A DNA stretch of 34,403 bases from Labilithrix sp. GTDB lineage: Bacteria > Myxococcota > Polyangia > Polyangiales > Polyangiaceae. The position numbers were made by a program, and so were the translations under genes. Under the pieces are notes generated by a model. It had not been told where the DNA came from. It saw nothing but the letters and a program-made list of their open reading frames with translations, and searched no databases. Location: NCBI GenBank assembly GCA_028287035.1, contig JAQBQL010000132.1, forward strand, positions 1 through 34,403, given 5' to 3'. Of the stretch, positions 23,993 through 33,212 are shown piece after piece; position 1 is the stretch's first letter, and each line of letters begins with the position of its first letter.

Positions 23993-25153
23993 TCAGATGC
24001 TCGAGAGAAGGCCCGTCGTGCGCGCGGGCGAGAGGTAGTAGCGGCGCATCGACACGTTCATGAGGAGCCCGATGCCGATCATGATCGTGAGCACGCTCGA
24101 GCCGCCCGCCGAGAAGAGCGGCAGCGTCACCCCGACCACCGGCAGGATGCCGGTGACCATCCCGAGGTTGAAGAAGGCATGCCAGAAGATGAGCGACCCG
24201 ACGCCCACCGCGAGCACCGCGCCGAAGCGGTCCTTGGCGGTCGCGGCGATGCGCACCGACCACAGCACGAGGAACATGTAGAGCCCGACCAGCACGAGGC
24301 AGCCGAGGAATCCCCAATCCTCCGCGAAGACCGCGAAGGGGAAGTCGGAGTGCTGGTCGGGCAGGAAGAGGAACTGGTTCTGCGTCCCGCGCATGAAACC
24401 CTGGCCCGTCCAGCCGCCGGCGCCGATCGCGACGCGCGCGTGGTGAGCGTGCCAGCCGGACCCGAGGAGGTTCGCCTCCGGGTTCATGAACACCAGGATC
24501 CGCTGCTTCTGGTAGTCGCGCAGCACGTACGCCCAGGCGAGCGGCGCGGCGATGGCGAGGCTGACGATGAGCGCCACGAGGCTCTGCCAGCGGATCTTCG
24601 TGAGGAGGCAGATCGTCGCGAAGATCAGGGTGAGGATGAGCGCGGTGCCGAGGTCGGGCTGCTTCAGGATGAGCAGCATGGGCACGGCGGTGAGCGCGGC
24701 GGGCGCCAGCAGGTCCTTGAGGGTTCGCTCCTCGGTGCGCGGGTCGTCGTGCAGGTACTTCGCGAGCGCGATGATCATGAAGAGCTTCATGAACTCGCTC
24801 GGCTGGAAGCTGAAGCTGCCGATCTGGATCCACCGCGAGCTGCCGCGGATGTCCTTGCCGAGGATGAACACGAGGAGCAGCAGCACGATGCCGACCCCGT
24901 AGACGACGTACCCGAGGCGCTCGTAGTGCCGGTAGTCGATGACCGTGACCACCGCGGCGAGGATGCCGCCCAGCACGAGCCAGTACACCTGCTGGACGTA
25001 GATGTCGGAGAGGGCGGCGCGCGAGACGCTGGTTGCGGAATACAGGTTCACGACGCCGATGACGGCGAGCGCCGAGGCGGTGAGGAACAGCGCCCAGTCG
25101 AAGTTGTCGCGCGGCATCCCGAAGAAGCGCGCCTGCTCGCGGCGGCTCCTCAT
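23993..25153 (-). CDS. rodA: Peptidoglycan glycosyltransferase RodA (SEDS family)
   Basis: A 386-aa polytopic membrane protein that polymerises lipid II during lateral wall growth, together with PBP2. The ATG at 25153 overlaps the mrdA stop as ATGA. About ten hydrophobic spans are present. SEDS marks: DWALFL near the start, SSRWIQIGSFSFQPSEFMKL, KQPDLGTALIL, a WHAHHARVAIGAGG segment, FLPDQHSDFPFAVFAEDWGF and the C-terminal GVTLPLFSAGGSSVLT. The short extracellular loops and DQHSDF fit RodA rather than FtsW, as does the location. It is the last gene of the mre cluster. Confidence 0.97.
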   Translation of the reverse strand: MRSRREQARFFGMPRDNFDWALFLTASALAVIGVVNLYSATSVSRAALSDIYVQQVYWLVLGGILAAVVTVIDYRHYERLGYVVYGVGIVLLLLVFILGKDIRGSSRWIQIGSFSFQPSEFMKLFMIIALAKYLHDDPRTEERTLKDLLAPAALTAVPMLLILKQPDLGTALILTLIFATICLLTKIRWQSLVALIVSLAIAAPLAWAYVLRDYQKQRILVFMNPEANLLGSGWHAHHARVAIGAGGWTGQGFMRGTQNQFLFLPDQHSDFPFAVFAEDWGFLGCLVLVGLYMFLVLWSVRIAATAKDRFGAVLAVGVGSLIFWHAFFNLGMVTGILPVVGVTLPLFSAGGSSVLTIMIGIGLLMNVSMRRYYLSPARTTGLLSSI

Positions 25154-27330
25154 GGCGCGGTCTCCGGGGCGGGCGCCGGCGGGATCACCGGGTCGGGCGG
25201 ATCCTCGGGACGACCGGAGGGCGGGCCGGTCAGCGGGTCGAGCGGCGACGGCTCGTCGAACGCCGGGTCCGGCCGAGCGGCCTGGCCCTTGGCGGCGGGC
25301 TTCGGCGGCGGCGCCTTCGGCTCCTTGCCGCGGGCCGCCGGCTTGAGCCGCGCGAGCGCGAGCCGGTGGTAGTCGCGGATGATCTGGACGGCGAGCGGCG
25401 CCGCGATCGTCGGGCCGGAGCCGCCGTGCTCGACGAGCACGACGACCGCGATCTCGGGGGACTTCGCCGGCCAGTAGGACGCGAACCACGCGTGGTCGCG
25501 CGCGAGGTACCAGGCCTTCTTCGGGTCGTCGCCGCCGGTGTTCACGTACCCGGTCTGCGCCGTTCCGGTCTTGCCCGCGATCTCGAGGGAAGGGTCGCGC
25601 ACCGGATAGGCGGTGCCCTTCGGATCGTTGACGACCGCGAAGAGCGCCTCGTTCACGCGCGCCAGATTCTCGGGGGCGACCTTCGCCTTCTGGCGCACGC
25701 GAGGCGGGAAATCCTGCACGACGGAGCCATCGGTGGTCTCGACCGCGCGAACGAGCTGCGGGGAGTACACGGTGCCGCCGTTCGCGAGCGCGGCGTAGGA
25801 GAGCGCCAGCTGCAGCGGCGTCACGGTGGTCGCGCCCTGACCGATGGCGGTGTTCAGCGTGAAGCCGATGCGGAACTGGCCGCGGTAGCGGAGCGCATAC
25901 CAGCTGCGCGTCGGGATGCGCCCTGCCGACTCGGGATTCACGCCGAGGCCGGTCTTCTGGCCGAGGCCGAACTCGGTGGCGACGCGCGCGATGCGGTCCA
26001 TGCCGACCGCCTCGGCGAGCTTGAAGAAGTAGATGTTGCACGACTCGGCGAGCGCGTCGTGCATGTCGACCTTCCCGTGCACGTGGGTGCAGTGGAAGAT
26101 GCGGCGACCGAACGAGAGGTAGCCGTCACACCGTTCGTGCTCGGCGGGGTCGACGAGCTTGTCCTCGAGGGCGGCGAGCGCGCTGAACGGCTTGAACGTG
26201 GAGCCCGGCTGGAACGCGCCGCTCACGTTCTTGTCGAGCATCGGACGGAGCGGGTCGGTGTAGAGCTTGTTGAAGCTCTCGCGGATGCGGTCGCGCCCGG
26301 CGCCGCCCGACAGATCGTTGGGGTCGAAGTCGGGCTTGCTGTAGAGCGCGAGGAGCCGGCCGGTGCGGACGTCGACCACCACCGCCGAGCCCGCCGCGTG
26401 CGGACGCATGGCTCGCTCGATGGCCTGCACGAGCTCGATGTCCATGGTGAGGCGGAGATCGCGCCCGGAAAGAGGCTCCTGGCGGGCGGGCGCGTCGAGC
26501 AGGCGCTCGGCGTCCGGTCCGGTGCGGTAGCGGCCGCGCGCATCGACGACGCGCTTCTCCCAGCCGCGCTGCCCGCGCAGGTAGCTCTCCCACGAGCGCT
26601 CCACGCCGGTCGCGCCGATCGTGTCGCCCGGCTCGTAGCCGAGGGGGTTCGCCTTCTGGCGCTCCTCGGCGGTCATCGTCTCCCAGCCCTGCGGGCGGAA
26701 GCGGCCGAGGGCCTCGGCGTCGATCTCGGCCGTGTACCCGATCGTGTGGGAGCCGAGATGCTTGTACGGGTAGTACCGGATCGGCTGGCTGATGACCTCG
26801 GCGCCCGGGATCTCGCTGGCGTGCTCCTTCAGCTCGGCGGCGATGTCGCGCGAGAGATCCTCGCGGACCACGATCTGGCGCCAGCACGGCGAGTGATCCT
26901 CGTCGGTGACGCACGCGTCCCGGATGCGCTGCGTGAACCGTGCGCGCTCGTCGGGGTTCAGCCGCAGCGTGTCGGCGATGCGGTTCCACGAGTCGGGCTC
27001 GTCCTTCGGGATGACGCCCGCGCGCACCGGACGCGGCGGACGGGCGCTCGGCATCACCCGGCCCGGAACGATGAGCACGTTGAACGAGGGCCGGCTCGAC
27101 GCGAGCACGCGGCCCTGGGAGTCGCGCACGATGCCGCGCGTGGTCGGGATCGTGATGCGCCGGATGACGTTCTCGTGGGCGGTCTGCGCGTACTCGCTGC
27201 CCTTCACGACCTGGAGCTGGAAGAGCCGCACGCCGATGATCGAAAAGGCGAGGAAGCAGCCGAGCGCCAGCCACCGGTAGCGCTTCCGGAACTCGCTGAC
27301 GTCCGACCGGGGAACGAGAAAGGCGCTCAC
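25150..27330 (-). CDS. mrdA: Penicillin-binding protein 2 (elongasome transpeptidase)
   Basis: A 726-aa class B PBP that cross-links peptidoglycan in the lateral wall. I chose GTG 27330: it overlaps the mreD stop as GTGA and gives a short basic N-terminus followed by a transmembrane anchor (about 18-37). The longer upstream frame overlaps mreD. Dimerisation/pedestal domain at about 50-300 with GIVRDSQGRVLASS. Transpeptidase motifs: SxxK at 377-380 (PGSTFKP), SCN at 430-432, KTGT at 587-590. The last approximately 60 residues are a Pro/Ala/Lys tail (PKAPPPKPAAKGQAARP and more), longer than in E. coli PBP2 and probably disordered in the periplasm. It partners with RodA, coded next. Confidence 0.97.
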   Translation of the reverse strand: MSAFLVPRSDVSEFRKRYRWLALGCFLAFSIIGVRLFQLQVVKGSEYAQTAHENVIRRITIPTTRGIVRDSQGRVLASSRPSFNVLIVPGRVMPSARPPRPVRAGVIPKDEPDSWNRIADTLRLNPDERARFTQRIRDACVTDEDHSPCWRQIVVREDLSRDIAAELKEHASEIPGAEVISQPIRYYPYKHLGSHTIGYTAEIDAEALGRFRPQGWETMTAEERQKANPLGYEPGDTIGATGVERSWESYLRGQRGWEKRVVDARGRYRTGPDAERLLDAPARQEPLSGRDLRLTMDIELVQAIERAMRPHAAGSAVVVDVRTGRLLALYSKPDFDPNDLSGGAGRDRIRESFNKLYTDPLRPMLDKNVSGAFQPGSTFKPFSALAALEDKLVDPAEHERCDGYLSFGRRIFHCTHVHGKVDMHDALAESCNIYFFKLAEAVGMDRIARVATEFGLGQKTGLGVNPESAGRIPTRSWYALRYRGQFRIGFTLNTAIGQGATTVTPLQLALSYAALANGGTVYSPQLVRAVETTDGSVVQDFPPRVRQKAKVAPENLARVNEALFAVVNDPKGTAYPVRDPSLEIAGKTGTAQTGYVNTGGDDPKKAWYLARDHAWFASYWPAKSPEIAVVVLVEHGGSGPTIAAPLAVQIIRDYHRLALARLKPAARGKEPKAPPPKPAAKGQAARPDPAFDEPSPLDPLTGPPSGRPEDPPDPVIPPAPAPETAP

Positions 27331-27893
27331 GCGTTCCTCGGTGCGTCCTTGCCGCCGGACATCGTGGCCTGGTGGATGCGCTGCGCGAGGCGGAACACGA
27401 GCGGCGCGACCGCCCCGGTGGCGATGACGTGCGGGAGCGTGAGCGGATAGAGCGTGCGCGGGACCCACGCGTCGCGCCCGAAGATCGCGAGCAGCACCAG
27501 CAGCATGACGCTGTGCACGAGCGTGAACGCGAGCGCGAGCCCGACCTGCATGAGCATCGTCTGCGCGGCGAGCCGGACGCCGGCGGCCCGCGCGAGGACG
27601 TAGAGCGCGACGTAGGTCGACGTGTAGAGCCCGATCGGGGCGACGCCCACGAGATCGGACAGGTACCCGAGGGCGAACGCGACGCTCGCGCCGCGGACCA
27701 GCGAGTACTCGTGCACGCCCATGAAGAGGATGAGCGGCAAGACCAGCGAAGGCACCAGCCCGGGCGCGCTGAGATCGTGGTCGGCGCGGACGATGAAGCC
27801 GATCACGCGCAAGACCAGGCCGAGCAGCCGGAACAGGTTCGACTGCACGACGAGCAGGATGACGCCCGCCACGAAGAACGCGGTGTTCCTCAT
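27327..27893 (-). CDS. mreD: Rod shape-determining protein MreD
   Basis: A 188-aa inner-membrane protein with about five hydrophobic spans, the elongasome member whose sequence is least conserved. Identity comes from position (between mreC and mrdA), size, topology and GYLSDLVGVAPIGLYTSTYV, a typical MreD central motif. Its ATG overlaps the mreC stop as ATGA, and its TGA overlaps the mrdA GTG, so three neighbours are translationally chained. Confidence 0.93.
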   Translation of the reverse strand: MRNTAFFVAGVILLVVQSNLFRLLGLVLRVIGFIVRADHDLSAPGLVPSLVLPLILFMGVHEYSLVRGASVAFALGYLSDLVGVAPIGLYTSTYVALYVLARAAGVRLAAQTMLMQVGLALAFTLVHSVMLLVLLAIFGRDAWVPRTLYPLTLPHVIATGAVAPLVFRLAQRIHQATMSGGKDAPRNA

Positions 27894-28780
27894 CGCGGCG
27901 CCGCCGCCTTCGCGGAGGCCGCCGGCTTGCCGGTCGGCGCGTCCTCGTCGCCGGTGCCGAGGGCGGCGACGATGAGAACCGCCTCGAGCCGCGAGAAGTT
28001 CACGGTGGGCGTCGCCTCGATCTCCTGGTCCCGGCCGGGCTCGCGCTTGACGACCTTCGTGACGCGCGCCACGGGAAGGCCCTTCGGGAACTTCTTGCCC
28101 TTGCCGCTCGTGACGAGGAGATCGCCGATCTCGACCTCGTCACGCGAGTCGACGTTCTCGACCTTGCAGGCGTAGCGCGTGGGATCGCCGGTGCCGCGCA
28201 CGAAGCCGCGCGCGTGCGTGCGCTCGTCCTCGATGTCGATGCCGAACGCCGCGTCCACCGAGAGCTGTACGTCGACGAGGTCGCCGGCCACGCGAAGGAC
28301 CGCCCCGACCACGCCATCCGGGCTGATGACCGGCATGTTGGGACGGATGTTGCGCGAGCCGCGATCGAGCACCACGCGCGTGACCCGGAAGAACTCGGTG
28401 AAGTCCTTGCCGACGACCTGCGCGCTCACGAGGTCGCCGGGGAGGGACTCGCGGAGCTGCAGCAGCCGGTGCAGCTCGCGGTTCTCCGTCTCCTTCTGCT
28501 CGAGCCGGTGGACCTGCTCCTTGAGGCGGGCGTTCTCGTAGGCGAGCCGCTCGTTGTCCGCCTTCACGTCGACGAGGTAGACGTAGCTCTCCCACAGGTT
28601 CGACACGCCGCGCGCCAGGCTCGAGGCGGCGAACTCGATGGGCGCGCTGATGCGCAGCACCACGCGGTCGAGGCCGTTCAGGTTGTCCGGGCGCTTCATG
28701 TTGGAGCGCAGGAAGAAGAACGGAACGGCGAGAAGGACGATCACGATCGCCGCGTCCCGGTACCGCTTGAACGCCGACAC
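27890..28780 (-). CDS. mreC: Rod shape-determining protein MreC
   Basis: A 296-aa periplasmic scaffold anchored by one N-terminal transmembrane helix (about 9-26). GTG start with GGAG about 7 bases upstream. A coiled coil follows (about 72-112, heptads in ENARLKEQVHRLEQKETENR). The double beta-barrel is marked by VVGKDFTEFFRVTRVVLDRG, MPVISPDGVVGAVLRV, GDLLVTSGKGKKFPKGLPV and a final ATPTVNFSRLEAVLIV. A short Ala/Lys tail ends the protein. It links MreB filaments to PBP2/RodA. Confidence 0.96.
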   Translation of the reverse strand: MSAFKRYRDAAIVIVLLAVPFFFLRSNMKRPDNLNGLDRVVLRISAPIEFAASSLARGVSNLWESYVYLVDVKADNERLAYENARLKEQVHRLEQKETENRELHRLLQLRESLPGDLVSAQVVGKDFTEFFRVTRVVLDRGSRNIRPNMPVISPDGVVGAVLRVAGDLVDVQLSVDAAFGIDIEDERTHARGFVRGTGDPTRYACKVENVDSRDEVEIGDLLVTSGKGKKFPKGLPVARVTKVVKREPGRDQEIEATPTVNFSRLEAVLIVAALGTGDEDAPTGKPAASAKAAAPR

Positions 28781-28828
28781 CCTGCGTTACTCCGAGGAAG
28801 CCACGAGATGGGTCAGGCCGGGAGCGGC

Positions 28829-29935
<1,107 letters not shown>

Positions 29936-29984
29936 CCCTGGCCCAACCCACGCGGCCGCACGCGCCGGACGGAAGCTCGCGGAG

Positions 29985-30021
29985 AAATGCAGAAAGCCCG
30001 CGACCTTGTGGGTCGCAGGCT
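29985..30021 (-). terminator. Rho-independent terminator of rpmG
   Basis: On the minus strand, AGCCTGCGACC / GGTCGCGGGCT (11 bp with one G-T pair), loop CACAA, then TTTCTGCATTT. It lies 26 bases after the rpmG stop, separating rpmG from the mre operon. Confidence 0.85.
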
Positions 30022-30046
30022 CGCTCGAACCGCGAAACAGCAGCGA

Positions 30047-30208
30047 TCAGCCCTTGCTGATCTTGCCTTCCTTGTGCGGGAAGTGCTTCCGGCACACGGG
30101 GCAGAACTTCTTGATCTGGAACTTCTCCGCCATCGTGCGCTTGTTCTTCGTCGTCACGTAGTTGGCGCGATTGCAGTTTTCGCAGCTCATCTTGATGATG
30201 TCACGCAT
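30047..30208 (-). CDS. rpmG: 50S ribosomal protein L33
   Basis: A 53-aa ribosomal protein read directly from the minus strand: [18 protein letters not shown], then [19 protein letters not shown], then [16 protein letters not shown]. Both zinc-ribbon Cys pairs are present (Cys9/Cys12 and Cys36/Cys39), so this is the zinc-binding C+ form. GGAG lies 7 bases before the ATG. In many bacteria rpmG is followed by tRNA-Trp, secE and nusG; here it is monocistronic with its own terminator. Confidence 0.96.
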   Translation of the reverse strand: MRDIIKMSCENCNRANYVTTKNKRTMAEKFQIKKFCPVCRKHFPHKEGKISKG

Positions 30209-30220
30209 GATTCTTCTCCA

Positions 30221-30235
30221 GCTGGCGGGGCCAGC
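30221..30235 (-). promoter_or_regulatory. Stem-loop just upstream of the rpmG ribosome binding site
   Basis: Minus strand GCTGGC-CCC-GCCAGC, a perfect 6-bp stem with a 3-base loop that ends one base before the GGAG. A hairpin here could modulate L33 translation; function not shown. Confidence 0.35.
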
Positions 30236-30296
30236 GAAACGCGAGGAGTCCTCGTCCTCGACGAGCAGCCTTGGAAGGGCAACCTAATTGGCTCGA

Positions 30297-30317
30297 TAGG
30301 CACGGTCAACGTGCCTA
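30297..30317. promoter_or_regulatory. Inverted repeat TAGGCACG-N5-CGTGCCTA
   Basis: A perfect 8-bp inverted repeat with a 5-base centre between the RNA-binding protein stop and rpmG. No T-run follows on either strand, so an ordinary terminator is unlikely. On the minus strand it overlaps TTGACC and TTGATT, possible -35 hexamers for rpmG, so an operator is plausible. Confidence 0.35.
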
Positions 30318-30347
30318 ATCAAGTTGGCTCGGCGGCGCGCCGGAAGC

Positions 30348-31349
30348 TCAGTCGTCGTCCTTGTCGGGGACGGCGCTCGAGCGCCAGTCGAAGTCGTCGC
30401 CGCCGGTGCTGCGCTCACGCTTCCCGCCGCCGCCCTTCTTCTTCGGGGGACCGCCCTCGACGCCGCCGTCGGTCGCGGGGCCCTTGCGGCGCCGGTCCGT
30501 GTCGAACGTCTTCCGGGAGGCCGGCATCGCGTTGGGGCCGAAGCCCGGGGGAGGCGGACCGCCGTAGCTCGGCGGACCGCCGAAACCACCGCCGCCGCCG
30601 CCACCGAAGCCGCCGCCACCACCACCGCCGCCGCTGAATCCACCGCCGCCGCCTCCGCCGCCACCGGCGCCGGCATAACCGCCGCCTGCAGGACGCTCAC
30701 CCTTCGGATGGGCGATGTTGACGATGAGACGACGACCGCGCATGTCGGCTGTCTTGAGCTGCTCGGACGCGGTCTTCGCGACCTCGGAGCTCGCCATGGT
30801 GACGAAGCCGAAGCCGCGCTTGCGGCCGTCGGGATCCATCGGGAGGTGGACGCGGACCACCGAGCCGTCGCCGCACACGCCGTTGATCAGCGTCTCGACG
30901 TCCTGCACGGTGATGTCGTACGGCAGGTTGCCGACGTACAGCGTGCGGTCGGGGGACTGCGGTCCCGCCCCTCCGCCAGGGCCACCTGGGCCGACCGGGC
31001 CGCCAGGACGAGGTCCGGCGGAGAACGGCGCGCCCACGGAGCGGGGACCGCTCGACATGGGAGGGCGCTCGCCGCCGCGCGGCGGCTCCTGCTGGAACGG
31101 GCGCACGGAGATCGAACGACCGCCTTGCAGCGACCCGTCGAGCGAATCGCGCGCAGCCTGGGCTTCCGCTGGCGACGACATCGTCACGAAGCCGAACCCG
31201 CGCGGGCGACCCGTGGTTCGATCCTTCGGGAGGCTGACGTTGGCGACCTTGCCGCCCGTAGCCTCGAAGATCGTCTTCAGCACATCTTCCGAAACACTGT
31301 CGGGCAGTCCTGCCACGAACAGCTTCGCATCCTCGTTCTGACCCGCCAT
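30348..31349 (-). CDS. Two-RRM, glycine-rich RNA-binding protein
   Basis: A 333-aa protein. The frame extends 25 codons further, but ATG 31349 begins MAGQNEDAKLFVAGLP, the natural RRM start, and lies downstream of a candidate promoter. RRM1 at about 8-85 has RNP2 LFVAGL and RNP1 RGFGFVTM. RRM2 at about 135-215 has RNP2 LYVGNL and RNP1 RGFGFVTM. A Pro/Gly linker separates them, and a Gly-rich tail (about 220-275) resembles eukaryotic hnRNP or glycine-rich proteins. The tail ends in a basic KKKGGGGKRER patch. Bacterial RRM proteins (myxobacterial and cyanobacterial Rbp) usually have one RRM. A role in mRNA handling, stability or phase-separated granules is inferred. Confidence 0.92.
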   Translation of the reverse strand: MAGQNEDAKLFVAGLPDSVSEDVLKTIFEATGGKVANVSLPKDRTTGRPRGFGFVTMSSPAEAQAARDSLDGSLQGGRSISVRPFQQEPPRGGERPPMSSGPRSVGAPFSAGPRPGGPVGPGGPGGGAGPQSPDRTLYVGNLPYDITVQDVETLINGVCGDGSVVRVHLPMDPDGRKRGFGFVTMASSEVAKTASEQLKTADMRGRRLIVNIAHPKGERPAGGGYAGAGGGGGGGGGFSGGGGGGGGFGGGGGGGFGGPPSYGGPPPPGFGPNAMPASRKTFDTDRRRKGPATDGGVEGGPPKKKGGGGKRERSTGGDDFDWRSSAVPDKDDD

Positions 31350-31422
31350 GCCGATGACCTTGATAATCTCCCAGAGCGCGCGCAGACCTCGACCGATACG
31401 GACGGGGCCCCGCGACAAGGGC

Positions 31423-31450
31423 ACGATATCCCGAACCTCGGCTACGTCAA
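31423..31450 (-). promoter_or_regulatory. Candidate promoter of the RNA-binding protein gene
   Basis: On the minus strand, TTGACG (31445-31450), a 16-base spacer and TATCGT (31423-31428), giving a leader of about 65-70 bases. The -35 touches the stop region of the upstream histidine kinase. Confidence 0.45.
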
Positions 31451-31451
31451 C

Positions 31452-33173
31452 TCACCCGTTACCGCCAAGTGACGAAGTTTCCGGTTCGGCGAGCTCGCCG
31501 GCCTCGTTCGGCTCGCCCGGCGACGGCAACTCGGGCGCGCCCGGCACGGTGAGGACGCGGCGCGCCGGGATCGTGATGGTGAAAGTCGCGCCCTGACCGG
31601 GCTCGCTCTCGACCCAGGCGCGGCCGCCGTGGCTCTCCGCGATGTGCTTCACGAGGGCGAGGCCGATGCCGCTGCCGCGCGCAGGCGAACGGGATCGCTC
31701 CGCTTTTTCGTCCCGGCCCTCCCGGCCCTCGCGCGCTTCACGGGCGGTCAGGCGCACGAAGCGCTCGAAGATCCGGTTCCGGTCCTCGCGCGCGATGCCC
31801 GGCCCCTCGTCGCAGACGTCGATGCGGACGCCCCCCTCGTGGGAGGAGGCCCGGACGCGGACGTCTCCCCCGGGCGCGTACTTCAGGGCGTTGTCGACGA
31901 GGTTCACGACCGCGAGCTGGATGGCGCGCTCGTCGATCCGGGCGGGCGGCAGGTCAGCCTCCACCTCGAGCACGAGCCTCGCGCCCTCGCGTTCCGCCCG
32001 GTAGCGATAGACGTTCGCGGCGCGGCTCACCGCGTCGCCGACGTCGCCCTCGGCGAACTCGTAGCTGCCGCGGCCGCGTTCGAGGCGCGCGAAGTCGAGC
32101 ACGTTCTCGATCAGGGCCGACAGGCGCTCGCTCTCGCGCACGATGATATCGAGGTACTCCTTCTTCTTCGCGTCGGTCGCGACGCGCCCCGACTGGAGCA
32201 TCTCGGCGAACATCCGGACGAGCGCGAGCGGGGTCTTCAGCTCGTGGCTGACGTTCGCGACGAACTCGCTCTTCAGCGCGGAGATGCGACGCTCCTTCTC
32301 CGAGACGAGCACGATGACGATCGCGCCGATCACGATGACGATGCACGAGAGCGACACCATCGTGATCTCGAGCATCCGCCGGTTCTGCACGCGGGCTGCG
32401 ATCTCCTCGCCGGCGAGCGGCGAGACCTGGACGCGCCAGTTGTAGAGCGTGGTCGGGAAGCGCACGCCGACCGTGAACTCGCCGGAGCGGAGCGGCGGGC
32501 CGTAGATGATGCGGCCCTCCTCGTCGACGACGTTGACGCGGCTCGCGGCGCTGCGCGACGGCGCGGGGGTCGCGCCGGGCAGCGTCGCCTCCGCGTAGAG
32601 CATGGGGAGCGTCTCGCGGACGATGCGCCCGATGTCGTGCCACGCCACGACCAGGTAGCGCTTTCCCTCGTGGACGCGCTGCCAGTAGCTGAGAAGGTAG
32701 CTCTGACCTGCGTATTCGCGGTGGAGGTGACGGAGCTCGTCGGGGGCCTGCGCGCCGAGCTCCATGTCGCCCAGCATCCGGTCGACGAGCAGGCGGCGGA
32801 AGCCCTCTTCCTCGGCGAGCGCTCCGGTGGCGCGCGAGGCGAACGCCAGCACCGTGTGCGTCTCGTCGAGCACGAGGATCGCGCGGACGCTCGGCGTCTC
32901 GCGCTGCGCCGTCGGGAGCCAGCGCTCGGTCAGCACCTCCATGCGCGATGGATCGGCGACCGCGACGACGACGTTGTCCTGGTCGATGATCTGCCGGTCG
33001 ACGCGGTTCGCCTTTTCGGTGGCGAGGGCGAGCGTCGCCTCGAGCACCGACTGCTGGCGGAGCGTGTCGATCTGGAGCGTCGTGCGGAACGTGAAGTACG
33101 CGAGCACGACGACCGCCACCACCACGAGGGGCAGCAGGACGAACTGCTTCAGCCGTTCACGCCAGCGCGACAT
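31452..33173 (-). CDS. Sensor histidine kinase with extracytoplasmic sensor domain
   Basis: A 573-aa membrane kinase, ATG start. Transmembrane helices at about 11-28 and 268-291 bracket a roughly 240-residue periplasmic domain of no family I can name. It includes NVVDEEGRIIYGPPLRSG, a PAS/Cache-like beta segment. HisKA: KSEFVANVSHELKTPLALVR (301-320) with His310. ATPase: NLVDNALKYAP (Asn428), DEGPGI at 455-460, GSGIGLALVKH at 500-510. A 20-residue Arg/Glu-rich insert (478-498) lies between the F and G2 boxes, longer than normal. A Pro/Glu tail ends the protein. It is probably co-transcribed with the GAF protein upstream (39-base gap). No response regulator is in the window. Confidence 0.94.
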   Translation of the reverse strand: MSRWRERLKQFVLLPLVVVAVVVLAYFTFRTTLQIDTLRQQSVLEATLALATEKANRVDRQIIDQDNVVVAVADPSRMEVLTERWLPTAQRETPSVRAILVLDETHTVLAFASRATGALAEEEGFRRLLVDRMLGDMELGAQAPDELRHLHREYAGQSYLLSYWQRVHEGKRYLVVAWHDIGRIVRETLPMLYAEATLPGATPAPSRSAASRVNVVDEEGRIIYGPPLRSGEFTVGVRFPTTLYNWRVQVSPLAGEEIAARVQNRRMLEITMVSLSCIVIVIGAIVIVLVSEKERRISALKSEFVANVSHELKTPLALVRMFAEMLQSGRVATDAKKKEYLDIIVRESERLSALIENVLDFARLERGRGSYEFAEGDVGDAVSRAANVYRYRAEREGARLVLEVEADLPPARIDERAIQLAVVNLVDNALKYAPGGDVRVRASSHEGGVRIDVCDEGPGIAREDRNRIFERFVRLTAREAREGREGRDEKAERSRSPARGSGIGLALVKHIAESHGGRAWVESEPGQGATFTITIPARRVLTVPGAPELPSPGEPNEAGELAEPETSSLGGNG

Positions 33174-33212
33174 GGTGCACGCCGGACCGTAGCACCCGGG
33201 ACGCGCGCCGAG

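Noticed and set aside
25366..27450. Long open frame antisense to PBP2 (plus strand), and similar long frames opposite rodA, mreB and pyk
   Set aside because: They mirror real genes, are built of Arg/Ala/Asp/Val-rich low-complexity protein, lack ribosome sites and show no motifs. High GC removes stop codons from shadow frames.
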